Origin: Bipolaris cookei
Lineage: Eukaryota > Ascomycota > Dothideomycetes > Pleosporales > Pleosporaceae
Assembly: GCA_002286855.1 (NCBI GenBank)
Contig: NRSV01000004.1
Span: forward strand, 124,001-188,000
Direction of reading: 5' to 3'
DNA length: 64,000 nt
Part shown: in pieces, positions 11,017-21,815 of the stretch
How positions within the stretch are numbered: position 1 is the stretch's first letter
Layout of the letters: every line of letters starts with the position of its first letter
The notes under the pieces: model-generated
Seen by the model: only the letters and a program-made list of their open reading frames with translations
The model's database searches: none
Told to the model about the DNA's origin: nothing
Translations under genes and position numbers: made by a program

Positions 11017-11208
11017 TTAATAACGGTCGCTCTTACATATCTGGGCAGGGGGGGATGGCCCAGCCTTGGGGGCGAAATCCTAGGAACCGTGGCTGTGTGT
11101 TGGTGGTGGTGGTAGCACGGCTATCCCATTGGCCCTGCGATGACTTTGGCCAGGGAAGTATGCAGACTGACTGCAGCATATCACGGAAAATACACTACCG
11201 ACGCTCAA
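11017..11208. promoter_or_regulatory. Upstream region of the CorA-like gene
   Basis: Short spacer between two genes on the minus strand. It holds the 3' end of the glycosylase gene and the promoter of the CorA-like gene. A G-rich stretch (GGGCAGGGGGGGATGG) is the only notable composition. Confidence 0.4.
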
Positions 11209-11964
11209 CTAGGCTTGAACCGAGGTGAGGGGTTTCTGCTCCTCCTGCTCCCACCGCCACTTCAAGTACGGCTTGAGTTCCTTGTCTGTTGGCACTACCC
11301 TTTTCCATTCTGGTTCAATCCCAACCACACCCTCCATGCCGCGTAGTCTATCCCGATAAAAGATACGATAGCTATCAAGTGCATATGCACCCATGCCCGG
11401 CAGATGAGCAATTTCCCAACCCTCTCGTTCGTCGTCGGGTCCTAATACCTCTCCGGGCCTGATATTCGTCCCACATCCACGGTCTGGGTAGTGCAGCCTC
11501 CGGTATCTTCGTTGTCTGCATGGAGGTGCAGCAAGCCAGGCGTCTGCTAGGGCTATAAGCCGCATGGCCCGGATTCTATGCAGACCTATGGGTTGTAGCA
11601 TGTTGATTAAGTCGTGGAGCGGTGCTATAGACAGTTCGTTTGGAGACGGATAGGCTGATAGTAGCTTGAATAGCACCGGTCGGGCCATTTGGCCACGGGT
11701 TTGGTTCCATAGAATGGCCTGGACTACTAAGGCATACAGACTATCACAGATTCGTTCTTGGATTAGACCGTACTTGGCAGGTTGAAGGATCAAGCTGAGT
11801 CCTGGAGGCTGAGGTATTATTCGGGGGTGGTCTTGTTTATCGACTCTGGTCTTGGTTGCGGAAGAATGCTTCTCCTTTTGAGGAAATAGGGCATGTTGCG
11901 AGGCACCCTGTCTGTATGTTTGATTAGAGGGCCTAGTTCGACGACTTCGTGTAACTACTGGCAT
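11209..11964 (-). CDS. MBD4-like mismatch-specific DNA glycosylase (HhH-GPD)
   Basis: Predicted to remove thymine or uracil from G:T and G:U mismatches, such as those left by deamination of 5-methylcytosine. It is a single exon of 251 residues. The glycosylase domain fills the C-terminal two thirds. Helices resembling the MBD4 domain (L-V-V-Q-A-I-L-W-N-Q-T-R-G) come first. The helix-hairpin-helix L-P-G-M-G-A-Y-A-L-D-S-Y-R-I-F follows, whose Asp at about residue 197 matches the catalytic Asp of MBD4. The C-terminal W-K-R-V-V-P-T-D-K-E-L-K-P-Y-L-K-W-R-W is typical of MBD4. No methyl-CpG-binding domain is present; the N-terminus is short, basic and probably disordered. The ATG at 11964 is the first in frame. 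Expected in the nucleus. Confidence 0.85.
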   Translation of the reverse strand: MPVVTRSRRTRPSNQTYRQGASQHALFPQKEKHSSATKTRVDKQDHPRIIPQPPGLSLILQPAKYGLIQERICDSLYALVVQAILWNQTRGQMARPVLFKLLSAYPSPNELSIAPLHDLINMLQPIGLHRIRAMRLIALADAWLAAPPCRQRRYRRLHYPDRGCGTNIRPGEVLGPDDEREGWEIAHLPGMGAYALDSYRIFYRDRLRGMEGVVGIEPEWKRVVPTDKELKPYLKWRWEQEEQKPLTSVQA

Positions 11965-12659
11965 TGTTGGGTAGTCAAAGATAGCCAAAGCATTTGATTA
12001 CATGCAGGAAGACAGGATCATGGCTAGTTGCATCTTGTCATCCGGAAACAACAAATCCAATCCCACGGCGCTAATAGCTAGAATCACTACGTCATCGAAA
12101 CGCCTCTGGTGTCCTGACGATCGAAACACACCGTCCAGCTGGAAATTGTTCAGACGAGATGGTGCGGCCCAAAGAAAGCTATAGCACCAATTCGTAACAC
12201 ATCGCGCAACGTATTTCACACTAGGGTTTCTTCATAAGCATCCAGAAACCATGAATTAGGCCTCGGTGCTAATCTAGTGAATAGCACCGCCACGATCAAG
12301 CACCATCCCAATGCACTTCCTCCATCCCACCTTCACGTCGCACCTCATCGTCAAAAAATCCTCAAGTCCCTTCATCGCGAAATAACCTAGTAACCCTGCG
12401 CCATGCCCTCTGACTCGCCTGAACGCAAAGAATAAGGCAACCTTATGCTATCCTAACCATCGCCCCACTTCACCATTTAGCTCCGCCCGCCAAAAAAGCA
12501 TAGAGCCCACCTCGCCCACATAATCTGTCATCGGAACCTCTCGGATCGTCATCATCACTGCTATCCTGCAAAAAAAAACACGCTCAAATGTGGCCTGTTT
12601 ACCTATTGCATCCGTGACTCAAATAAACAAAAGAGCTAGTCAAAGGGAAAGAGAAGAAA
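11965..12659. promoter_or_regulatory. Divergent intergenic region, no gene seen
   Basis: Lies between the divergent glycosylase and Atg22-like genes and should hold both promoters. A minus-strand frame of about 73 codons at 11998-12219 lacks an ATG start and resembles nothing I know. Confidence 0.5.
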
Positions 12660-14686
12660 ATGTCTTTTTCGGATGATGGCGACCACGAATGGGCAGACCA
12701 ACCGCCTACAGAAAAGCGGTACGAAGGCGAAGACACCAGTTCAACCACACCACGCGAATTGAAGGGCTGGTACGCGTATCCTATCGCTGCTGAAGTAAAC
12801 CAATTTTTTTTTCCCAAACATCCCCCCCCCCCTTCTGGAACGACACAAAAAAGAAAGCTAATAGATATCCCTAGGTCTTCGCCGTCGTAGCAGTCGGTAT
12901 GTCCCCCATACTCACCATCCAACCATCCACCATCCCAATCTCACTTCTAAAATAAACAACCCTAACAATCCCAAGGCGCCTTCCTCCCCGTCCTCCTCGA
13001 GCAACTCGCCCGTGAAAACGGCGTCTTCTTCTCCGACCCTTCGCGCCCATGCGTCTCGCACTCTTCTTCTCGCCGCGACAGCGGAAAAGAAGCAGCAAGC
13101 GGGTCCTCCTCCGAGCAGTGCATGGTAACGTACCTAGGTATACAAATGTCAACAAGTAGTTTGGCGTTGTATACGTCGTCTGCGGCGGTGCTGCTGCAGG
13201 CGCTTGTGCTGGTTTGTTTTAGTAGTTTTGCGGATCATGGTATGTTTTAATTATTTATTTATTTTTATTATTGTTATCTTCTTCTTCTTCTTCTTTGAGT
13301 GGAAGGGGGATAGATAGAAAGGGCTAATTGGGTGCGTGTGCAGGTCCGTATCGCAAGAAGATGCTTATGATTACATCCTACGCTGGATCGATAGCGAGTT
13401 GCTTGTTCATTTTCGTCTCGCCGTCGTTATACCAGTTAGCCCCCATCCTGGTAATCATTGGCGTAGCGTGCTTGGGATGTTCGTTTGTGCTGCTCAACGC
13501 ATTCTTGCCATTGCTAGTTGCGAATCATCCAGATAATGCTACTGCGGGAAAGCAGCTGTCAGAAGACGACGATTCGGCCGTTGAACTTGACAGTTTGAAT
13601 CCAGACCACGATGCGGCGTCGTCACGCAGAGAAGATGCAGAGAGGCTGGCGCGCGACCTCGAGCGCTCGGCGCAAATCAGTTCAAAGGGGGTAGGCTACG
13701 GATACATGGCCGCTGTCTTCGTCGAGATACTAGCTATCCTCATCATCTTCATCTTCAGCAAAACCTCACTCGCGAAAACCTCGCCTACACTCTCCATCCG
13801 TGTAGTGCTCCTCATGGTCGGCCTCTGGTGGGCCATCTTCTCCATCCCCACCTTACTCTGGCTGCGTGAACGCCCAGGACCCCCCTTACCCACGCAGCAA
13901 TCCAGCATGTCCTTGACCCCCAGCAACAAACCCGCTTCATCCAAACTCGGCACCTTTTTCTTCTACACCTCCTTCTCCCTCAAAAGCTTCTGGACCACCC
14001 TCAAAAAAGCATTTTGCCTCCGCCAAACCCTCATCTTCCTCATCTCCTGGTTCCTCCTTTCCGACGCCGTAGCCACAATCTCAGGCACAGCCGTACTCTT
14101 CGCGAAAACTGAACTGCACATGAGTACCATTGCCATTGCCCTCCTATCCATCACCTCCATCGGCTCCGGCATCATCGGCGCCTTCGCCTGGCCACACATC
14201 CAGCGCCATTACTCTTTACAGCCGAAAACCGTGCTGCTGTGCTGCGTAGCGGGTATGGAGATCATCCCTTTGTACGGCCTGCTCGGCTACATCCCGGTAT
14301 TCCAGAGCCTGGGGTTCATAGGCCTGCAGCAGGCGTGGGAGATTTATCCTATTGCGGTCTTACACGGCATAGTCATGGGCGGGATATCGTCATACGCGCG
14401 GTCCGTGTTTGCCCCGCTGATCCCTGAGGGTAGCGAAGCGGCGTTCTTTGCCCTCTATGCGGTCACGGATAAGGGTAGTAGTGCTGTTGGACCGACGCTC
14501 GTAGGACGCATTACGGACAATGCGGGAACAATTCGTCCAGCGTTCATCTTCCTAGCTGTCCTGGTTATGCTGCCTGCGCCGTTGTTGTGGCGGCTGGATG
14601 TTGAGGGGGGGAGGGAGGATGCGAGGGCTATGGCGGAGGGAGATGCCCAGGGACGCGGGAAGTACGAAAGGGTCCGTAATGAATGA
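12660..14686 (+). CDS. Atg22-like MFS transporter, vacuolar effluxer family, four exons
   Basis: Atg22 proteins export amino acids from the vacuole after autophagic breakdown. Exons 12660-12794, 12875-12896, 12976-13239 and 13344-14686 join in frame to 587 residues. The second exon is a 22-nt microexon; without it the frame fails. The family opening R-E-L-K-G-W-Y-A-Y-P-I-A-A-E-V-F-A is followed by G-A-F-L-P-V-L-L-E-Q-L-A-R. A Ser-rich loop then leads to Y-T-S-S-A-A-V-L-L-Q-A and the loop F-A-D-H-G-P-Y-R-K-K typical of Atg22. About twelve membrane segments can be read. A large acidic, Asp/Glu/Ser-rich cytosolic loop lies near the middle. Fungi carry several Atg22 paralogues, so orthology to the founding member is not claimed. 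The gene is convergent with the MFAP1 gene, with 141 bases between them. Confidence 0.9.
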
Positions 14687-14827
14687 TTTGAGTCGAAAGA
14701 TTCGAGGGCCTCGGCGAAGGGGGTATATGATATGAATTTGTACGCCTCAAGTGTTTTTTTCCCTAGATAGCTTGACTTGGGCCCCCAGTGACGGCACGTG
14801 CAAACAATAAAAATGACCGCCTTTTTT

Positions 14828-16060
14828 TTATACCTGGTCTTGAATCTTCGGGCGCTTACTATCCCTGTCGTTGCTCTCGCCGAATCGCTTTCTTTCTCCG
14901 AGAGGCTTTGCGTTTGCGCCTGTGGCACCGTCTCTGTCCCTGTCTCTTGCGCCATGTCCATCTGGTCTGAACCTCTCATCTACACCGTACTCGCCCTTGT
15001 CCCTTCGCGGGCGGTCATCCCCAAAATCACCCCATTTACCCGTGTCCTCCGTCTTCATATCTCTGTACCGTGTGCGTCCCTTTTTGCCGAGCTTCGTCAT
15101 ATCCCTAATTTGCATGTATTCCGGCAGAATCTCGCGGTTTGTGTCGTCTTCGAAGCGGGCGTTCATGAGATTGCGTCGATCAACGCCGAGTTCCTTGAGT
15201 TCGTCGGTGAAGAAGGCACCCTTGTGGAAGTACTTTTGCATGTATTGCATTTGGCCGCGGTCACCTTTTTCTTCCTGCTGTTTCTCGATGAATGCGCGGT
15301 CTTCGGCCTCGCGCTCGGCGGCTGATAGGTTGCGCCGACGCTCAATCTCGGCGCGCTCGGCTTCGGCTTCTTCGATAGCGAGACGTTCACGCTTGATGCG
15401 CTTGAGTTCGCGGAGTTTCCAGGCTGCGTATTCGGCATCGGGGTCGACCCCGTCGGTGTCGTCGATGGCGTTGATGTCGGCGTCTTCAATGTCATCGTCC
15501 CAGTCCTTTTTGCCTGCTGCCTTTTCGGCTATTCGCTGCTCAACCTGTTCCTGCACGAGTGCTCTTGCCTGTTCTTGTCGCCGTGCCTCTTCTTCTGCTG
15601 CTAACTCGTCTACTGACTTAACAGGCGCCGCAATCTTGTTTCGCTCGCTCTTCTTCAGAAAGACAGGTCGCAGTAGTTTCTTTGGTGCCTCATCTTCGCT
15701 ACTCGATTCCTCCTCTGATGACTCGTCCTCATCGCTGTCGCTTCCACTATCACTCCCACTTCCACTACCACTGCCATCTTTTCCTTCTTCATCCTCGCTC
15801 TCAGTCACGAACTCGTCTTCTAGCGCTTTACGTGCATCCTTGCTTTTTTGCCGTGACGCAAGTCTCGATTTGAGTGCCGATGATGCAATAGGTGCCGGTT
15901 TTGGTTTCGCAAAAGGTTTTAACTGGGGCTTTTGCTCGTCATTGTCTGATTCGGATTCTGAGCTGGATCGTTCTTCGGGTTCTGCGACTGCTGGCTTTCC
16001 AGCAAATTGGCGCGTGCGGACTGGCTGCGCGGTGAGCTTCTTGGGCTTTGGCGGTGGCAT
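14828..16060 (-). CDS. MFAP1: MFAP1-family spliceosomal protein
   Basis: MFAP1 is a nuclear component of the precatalytic spliceosome that works with Prp38. This is a single-exon gene of 410 residues. The N-terminal half is low complexity, with P-K-P-K-K-L at the start and long Ser/Asp/Glu runs near residues 90-130. A long charged helix of E-A-E-A-E-R-A-E-I-E-R-R type follows, then the conserved MFAP1 core Q-K-Y-F-H-K-G-A-F-F-T-D-E-L, N-R-E-I-L-P-E-Y-M-Q-I-R-D and the F-G-R-type C-terminal region rich in Arg and Asp. I chose M-P-P-P-K-P-K-K-L as start because the 44 residues before it, from an earlier ATG at 16192, look like untranslated leader. The acidic run reads as an unrelated Ser/Leu-rich frame on the other strand, which should be ignored. 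Confidence 0.9.
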   Translation of the reverse strand: MPPPKPKKLTAQPVRTRQFAGKPAVAEPEERSSSESESDNDEQKPQLKPFAKPKPAPIASSALKSRLASRQKSKDARKALEDEFVTESEDEEGKDGSGSGSGSDSGSDSDEDESSEEESSSEDEAPKKLLRPVFLKKSERNKIAAPVKSVDELAAEEEARRQEQARALVQEQVEQRIAEKAAGKKDWDDDIEDADINAIDDTDGVDPDAEYAAWKLRELKRIKRERLAIEEAEAERAEIERRRNLSAAEREAEDRAFIEKQQEEKGDRGQMQYMQKYFHKGAFFTDELKELGVDRRNLMNARFEDDTNREILPEYMQIRDMTKLGKKGRTRYRDMKTEDTGKWGDFGDDRPRRDKGEYGVDERFRPDGHGARDRDRDGATGANAKPLGERKRFGESNDRDSKRPKIQDQV

Positions 16061-17050
16061 GGTTGAGGAATGTTTGTATGGCGCGCAAATCGAGTGTAGA
16101 AACAAGCAGACCAGTTGAGCGCGAACGCGATGCCGCGGCTGCAAGTGGCTTGGCGCGTGTAAAGCTGATACCAACCCACCAGCATTCATCACGGCCGCAA
16201 TTATTATTTTTAACTATTGTCCAGACTATTTCTTTTATAATTAGATATTATGCCAAGAAACATGACCAAATGATTTTCAAAGACTCCATCCCATACATAA
16301 CGCTATCCTGTATTTTTGCTTATATTTGCTTTTACGATTTTTGAAATCTAGGCCAGAAACGATAAGACATGTTTGCACTTTCTTTCTTCATTACAACTCA
16401 AATAACTTGGAAGAATAATTAAGCTTGCCCTGAGTGAAGCTGACTGAACAAGAAACAACCCAGTTATGCTATACAAAATAGAGTTACAATTATGATTTGT
16501 CAGAATAGTACGAGAGCCATCACTAGTCACGTGTGTGAAAATGCGCGATTCGACATCGTTAGATCACGCCAACCGACAAAAACTTTGCCTATAACTGCGG
16601 AGAAAAAGAAATCAGCTAAAATATGAGAAAAAACTTCTTCACGTCACTCAATATTTTAATTACTTTAGGTAAAATAATTTTTTTGTAATTATCTGCTCAT
16701 TGGAGACAATACACTACTGTTTTTATGGCAGCTATTCCACCTTGGATGATCATAATCCAGCCCAGCACTGTTGCCAGCCGTAAACCGCCAGTCATGAGAA
16801 TTTCATCGTCTGTGACCCGTCAGGCTATAACGGGTCTGGTAGAATGCAACCTATAACGCCTACCAATGCTATGATGCAATAAAGGATAGAAAACTTTGAC
16901 CAAATCAAATAGCCAACAAAGAGCCTCCCAGTAGTACAATGCACGCTCGAACGCAACAGATATCATGTCCACCGGACTAAAAAGGAATGCAAATATCGTC
17001 GAAAGGATGCTAGTCGAGAGTTGATACACGAAGATGATATAATGACCCAT
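16061..17050. other. AT-rich intergenic region, no gene seen
   Basis: Between the start of the MFAP1 gene and the end of the cyclin gene. The part from 16195 to 16740 is clearly AT-rich, with runs of A and T. A 76-codon minus-strand frame with hydrophobic residues lies directly after the cyclin stop; it could be reached by splicing at the AGGTAAAT that contains the stop codon, but this is not needed. Confidence 0.5.
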
Positions 17051-18986
17051 TTACCTGAAAATAGGTTGTTGGGGAATGGGGAGTTGATTGAACTGGTTCG
17101 TCTCGGGCCAAGCACTACGGTCCATGTAGGGCAGTAGGCCCGACCGACAGTCCGTCATGGGTCGACCCAGTGGCTGGTATTGCATCTGATCGTATGCAAT
17201 GTTACGCGCGGGGTTATGGATCGATGTTTGGGGAGGTGGAACAAGCAGGGTATGCACACCACGGACCGGTCGATAAGGCGACTGTCGCTGGTTGAGGAAG
17301 TGCGAGGGTGACAGTTGACGAGAACCCGTTGCAGCATACGACGTACTGACAGGCGATGACCCCGCAGACTGTGGATATGGGCTAACCTGACGAGGCTGCT
17401 CGGCAGAGGGTGTGTAGCTGTGAGGGAAAGCAGGAGGAGCTGAGCTTGTAGGAGTGCTACTGGGCTGTGGCCATTGAACCGGTGGTGGGTATACCACGGC
17501 CATGGACCGGCCTCCAGGTACAGGCTTGGGGAGCTCAGACCAGGTCTTTGCTTGGGTAGGTGGTACTTGCTGAGGCGGAGGGATCGAGAGGCTGGGCAGA
17601 GGCGGCAGGCGGTTCACAGACGGTGGCGGCTCAAACGATCTATTGACGGGCGTCTGGAGCGTGGGGATTGGAGGAGCGTTGCTGTAGGGTCCAGGGGCGA
17701 ATCCGTGAGCCTGTCGCTTCGCTGGTGGTTCATTGGTGTAGTCTGCGCTGCGTTTGCGTTGGATCGAACCCAGCTCCGGAAGAGCACCAATCGGAGAAAC
17801 GTTAGTAGATGTAGCCTGTGGTTGCAACAGCGGTGTCTTGGAGAGTGCAATGTGACTCGGAGAGTACATTGAGGTTTGCGGAGACGTTTGTTGCTGAGTC
17901 GGTGGTGAGGGGACCACGTTTGAAGGAATGCCAAGCATGTTCTGGGGACCAACTGGGCTGACGGCGCCGGATGCAGGTATCTTGGAGGCCTGGTCAAAGA
18001 AGGTGCCAAACTTGCCCAGAATACCGTGCCACTCGGTCCACTTTTCCTTTGAGGTGAAAAGACTGTAGCGCATATTGCTGAGGAATTCGACTTCCATAAT
18101 GTGAACCTCTTGCACTGAGATGCCCGATACTTCGGCCCATGTCTTGTTCGTATACGTGTTGTCATCGAGAAACTTGTTTCCAAGCATTAGCGCTACGGTG
18201 AGAAGACGGTATTCGCTGCCAGGCTTTCCCTTGACAGTTGGGTTGGTCTGCTTCAGCCTGTATATGAAGAGGAGTGCGAGAAGAATCACGTTCTGTGCTA
18301 CCTGAGTTGTCGTCAGGATGGTGGCTACCCATTTCCTGAAACCAGTTGTAGGATGTGCGTCTGGGACTAGAGGCTGCATAGGCTGGCGAGGCAAGGTTGT
18401 GTCGACGACTTGTTTGAGGGTTGCTGAACTCTCAAACCAGAAAAGACAGGTAATCTGCAAAGTTAGATAGGACGCTTTACTCAAAGAAGAATATGCCACT
18501 CACCTCTGCTGCCAGTTGAGGAAGCCCTTCTTGTGGTGTGTTGATGGTTGGTGGGATCCGTAGATTTGGAGATATTGACCACTTCTTCTTTGGTGTTTGT
18601 GACGTTTCGTGTGCCTGTTGTTGTTGCTGTTGCTGCTGCTGTTGTTGTTGTTGTTGCTGTTGTTGCGGGCTGGGGCTTCTTGGAGCAGCTGCTGATCTTG
18701 AGTTGCCGATTGCGGGTAGTTGGTAGCCATATTGATTGCCAGAGCCCTGGTTGGATGGGAGCGATACGACCCGTAGTGCTGAGCCGGGAAGGTCTGGAGG
18801 CGTGAGGGGAGCCCGAGAGGCTGTGCGAAGGGGGTCGTGATCGTAGGCGTTTGCCATCCTTGGATATGGCAGCTGCATGGTGGTGTCCAGCTTGGAGGAT
18901 AGCTGAGGGCCGGGGGCGTAGAAGGTGAAGGAATGCTCCCGTGGGATGGCGTGAGGCATTGGGCGAGGGAGCTGTAGCTCGAGCAT
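17051..18986 (-). CDS. Pho80/Clg1-type cyclin with polyglutamine tract
   Basis: Regulatory partner of a Pho85-type kinase by family. Exons 18986-18504 and 18454-17051 join across a 49-nt phase-0 intron to give 628 residues. The N-terminal exon is low complexity, with a run of 17 or so Gln at its centre. The cyclin box spans about residues 165-310 and includes W-V-A-T-I-L-T-T-T-Q-V, Y-R-L-L-T-V-A-L-M-L-G-N-K-F-L-D-D-N-T-Y-T, W-A-E-V-S-G and the E-V-E-F-L element typical of Pho80-like cyclins. The rest is Pro, Ser and Gln rich and probably disordered, with one basic patch (K-R-S-A-D-Y-T-N-E-P-P-A-K-R) that may be a nuclear signal. The start is the first ATG. The promoter side faces a 7.7 kb gene-free stretch. 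Confidence 0.88.
18615..18666. repeat. CAG/CAA trinucleotide repeat coding for polyglutamine
   Basis: Mixed CAA and CAG codons (TTG/CTG on the + strand) encode about 17 Gln in the cyclin N-terminus. The mix of both codons suggests selection on the protein or an interrupted, more stable repeat. Confidence 0.9.
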
Positions 18987-19746
18987 GCGGACGACGGAAG
19001 GTGAATGAGGGTTTGGTTGGAGGGTTAGAGCAAGATTAAGGTAAGCGGGCGGTCATGGAAACGGCAGACAGCTATTGTTTGCAGAATGTCTGGCTCGACG
19101 GCATATCCAGCGGAAGAGGTAGGTGGAGTGGAGGCGGACTAAAAAGAGAAAGAAGAGGAGCCGATGGGCCAGGTATAGATGGAAGCAAGGAGCACGATGG
19201 CAACTATTGCGGATGACAGTCACCGGGGGTCAATGTTCAGGTGCTAGGCCAATGAAGGCAGCCTTTGTTTGGGACAACGGGAAGCGACGCTTGGGCGGCG
19301 GCGGTGGGTGGTGGAGGACAAGGGCGAGGCGAGGTGGAGGAGGAGGTGGTGGTGGGAGTGAGGGTGACTGTCGGTGGGCATGGAGAGTAGAGTATGTGAG
19401 AGAAAGCGGGCAAGCATGTATGTATTAGGTGGTAGGCGTATGTACTACGTAGGAGGTGTAGGGAGGCGGACAGTCGGGGCCCGCACACAGGCAGGGCAGA
19501 CATGGCTTGGGGCCGTTGGATTTGAATAAAACATAGGTAATTCACACACACGGAGTCGTGAAGGGCTCGGAAGGTTCCAGGCAGGAGCGTGAGCAGGGTA
19601 GAAGGAACGCCCCAAGAGGCTGATCCAAAGCCGCGCTCTGACATCAACCGCGCCTGCGTGTTGCTAGCCGCGCACGGGCCCGGGGGGCACAAAGCAACCG
19701 GGGGCACGCCGCCAGGGCAGCAGCGACCCGCCAAGCCGCGCGGGCG

Positions 19747-19786
19747 GATTAGCTGATTAGCTGATTAGCTGATTAACTGATTAGCT
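19747..19786. repeat. Tandem 8-mer GATTAGCT, five copies
   Basis: Five adjacent copies of GATTAGCT, the fourth with one change (GATTAACT). A degenerate GGTTAG follows. Confidence 0.9.
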
Positions 19787-19900
19787 GGTTAGTCTCTGCT
19801 TAGCTGCTGGCTGCTATCGCCTGCAAGGTAAGTGGTCAGAAGCGAGTGAGTAGTGAGTAGTGAGTGGTAAGAGGGCAGGAGCGACTGCGCAAGCGACTGC

Positions 19901-19991
19901 CCGACTGACTGACTGGTCGGCCGGCTCACTGGCTGGTTCGGCCTGGCTAGCTGGGCTGATAGCTGGACTGGCTGGCTGGCTGGCTGGCTCC
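19901..19991. repeat. CTGG/GACT-rich degenerate tetranucleotide repeat
   Basis: Starts with GACT repeats and passes into GGCT repeats ending in five perfect copies, with degenerate units between. Confidence 0.7.
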
Positions 19992-20216
19992 CACTGAGAG
20001 GTGTGTGAGAGGAGAGGGAGAGGGAGAGGCCAGGCCAGGCCCGGGTCAGATGGCGTCAAAGAACCACTCGCTCCCTCAACCAACCCAGCTGCCAACCACA
20101 ACCACGACCAAGACGACGACCACTACCTACTACGGCTACTACGGCAATTGTGTACACACGACTACGCCTGCGCCCACGCCTCTAGGGAAAAGGGCCCGGC
20201 TGCGCCGCCCATGATT

Positions 20217-20281
20217 GTCATCATCACCATCATCACCATCGTCATCCCAATCATCATCGCAATTGTCGTTGATTATTATTA
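20217..20281. repeat. TCA-rich microsatellite
   Basis: Interrupted TCA/CCA/TTA trinucleotide repeats, ending in ATTATTATTATT. Confidence 0.7.
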
Positions 20282-20585
20282 TTACCGTTACCCACCCTGT
20301 CCCTCGCACCGGCCATCAATCCACCCCCGTAGTATCCAAGCATATGTAAGTACTCTACTCAGTCTCAGCCTGCCTCCATCGCCGTAATACATACCACACA
20401 CCCACTCCCACTCACACATGCACAACCTGGCTGCACATGCGACAACGGCACCCTCGAACCGGCTCCCACATGCACCGTGACTTTTGCAGCAGCAGGAATT
20501 GCCGGAAGCGGAGGCGCTGAGTGCAGCTTGGGCGGGTTTGCGGATAGCGTCGTGCGAGGCCGTGCAGCTGCGCATCCGTGGTCCA

Positions 20586-20630
20586 TCCAGCAACAATAGC
20601 AACAAGAACAACAATAACAACAACAACCAT
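20586..20630. repeat. AAC-rich microsatellite
   Basis: Interrupted AAC/AAT trinucleotides. In one frame they give a poly-Asn run, which I take as an artefact of the repeat. Confidence 0.75.
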
Positions 20631-20659
20631 CATCTCACTCACGCACGCCTCCACCACCT

Positions 20660-20766
20660 ACACACTCGCATCTACCACACACACATGCACTCTTACACGC
20701 ACACACTCACACACTCAGACACTCTCTCACACACACGCACACTCACACACTCTCTCTTACACACCC
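20660..20766. repeat. CA/CT-rich low-complexity tract
   Basis: Over 100 bases of imperfect ACAC and ACTC repeats on the + strand. Confidence 0.85.
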
Positions 20767-21549
20767 CCCTCCATCCATCGCTCATATCACTCGCGCCCTC
20801 ATTTCCGGCCCTGCCGTGTTTGACCTGCAGCGCTTGTCACTGGCCGTGCTGCACCACTCGTCGCCGGCCATGCCAAAAAAGCACCCTGCGATGCCGATGC
20901 AAAGACTGCCGTGCTGCCACCACACTCAGAAGCGATACGAACCAGGCCGCCCAGCCAGGCCGCGGACTAGCGGACTCGCGGTCTTACTTTACCCTAAGCA
21001 TGCCCTAAATCCGAGCCCGAACCCTGTCCAATGCGACGCTTTGCAGGCTGAAGTTTGAGCAGGTGTTGGTGATCGTCCATCCTCTGTTTTTTTCTCTTTG
21101 CCCTGCGTCTTGCTTTCGTGTGACTTGCAATCATCAAGTGGATCCACCACGCCCTGTCGAGGGCTCGCCCTGCCTTGTCTCTCGGGCCAATAGCCGCTGC
21201 CCACCCTTCCCCGACGCTAGACAGCAGCTTGTCATTGAGCATGCCCGCCTGCCTGCTGAGCACTCCAAGTCGAGGGCAAGGCAATCTGCACTGCACAACT
21301 GCCCCTGACCAGACGCATATTGCCTTGCCTTGCTTTGGGGTTTTGTTGCGCGCCTCAATTACTGCATTCTGGTTCCTTGCACGCGTCCACTCAAGCCCCC
21401 CGGGGAATGGTTCCAAGATGCCTGAATTAGTTGGCGCGCGCACACACGGCCTGGGGCACCCACTCATCTCGGTCTTCTGCCTTGCCAACAAGTCCTGCCA
21501 TGCCATGGCCTCTCCCTCCATCCCTCCCTCATCCAGACCTGCCGCGAGC

Positions 21550-21583
21550 TGGCGGGCTGGCGGGCTGGCGGGTTGGCGGGTTG
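21550..21583. repeat. GGCGGGCT minisatellite
   Basis: About four copies of an 8-mer of the form GGCGGGYT in tandem. Confidence 0.7.
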
Positions 21584-21787
21584 ATGAGTCGTTACCTGCG
21601 TGCAGTAGTAGCAATAGCAGCCGCAGCAAGCCCACACACGGTGGTTCGCGGATGCTGACCTGTTGACTGCTCCTAGCACCACCACCACCCGTCCTTGCGA
21701 GCGAGCCATGTTTGCTTTCTCTCGACTAACTGCCCTTTGTCTCCCTTGTCTGGCCCACAGCCCACAGCCCACAGCCCATGGCTCATG

Positions 21788-21815
21788 GCAAGCAAGCAAG
21801 CAAGCAAGCAAGCAA
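21788..21815. repeat. (GCAA)7 microsatellite
   Basis: Seven perfect GCAA units. A short CCCACAG tandem repeat lies just upstream. Confidence 0.9.

Noticed and set aside
11998..12219. Minus-strand frame of 73 codons
   Set aside because: No ATG start and no recognisable feature.
14798..15325. + strand frame of 175 codons over the end of MFAP1
   Set aside because: Another antisense frame of the MFAP1 gene with no family features.
14871..16118. Long + strand frame of 415 codons rich in Ser and Leu
   Set aside because: It is the antisense of the Asp/Glu/Ser-rich MFAP1 gene, which has conserved motifs; the Ser/Leu composition is a by-product.
20484..21008. Frame with poly-Asn and His/Thr runs
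   Set aside because: Produced by AAC and CA repeats; no domain, no introns, no plausible start context.
20994..21635. Minus-strand frame of 213 codons in the gene-free interval
   Set aside because: Composition is that of random GC-rich DNA and GGCGGG repeats; no recognisable feature.
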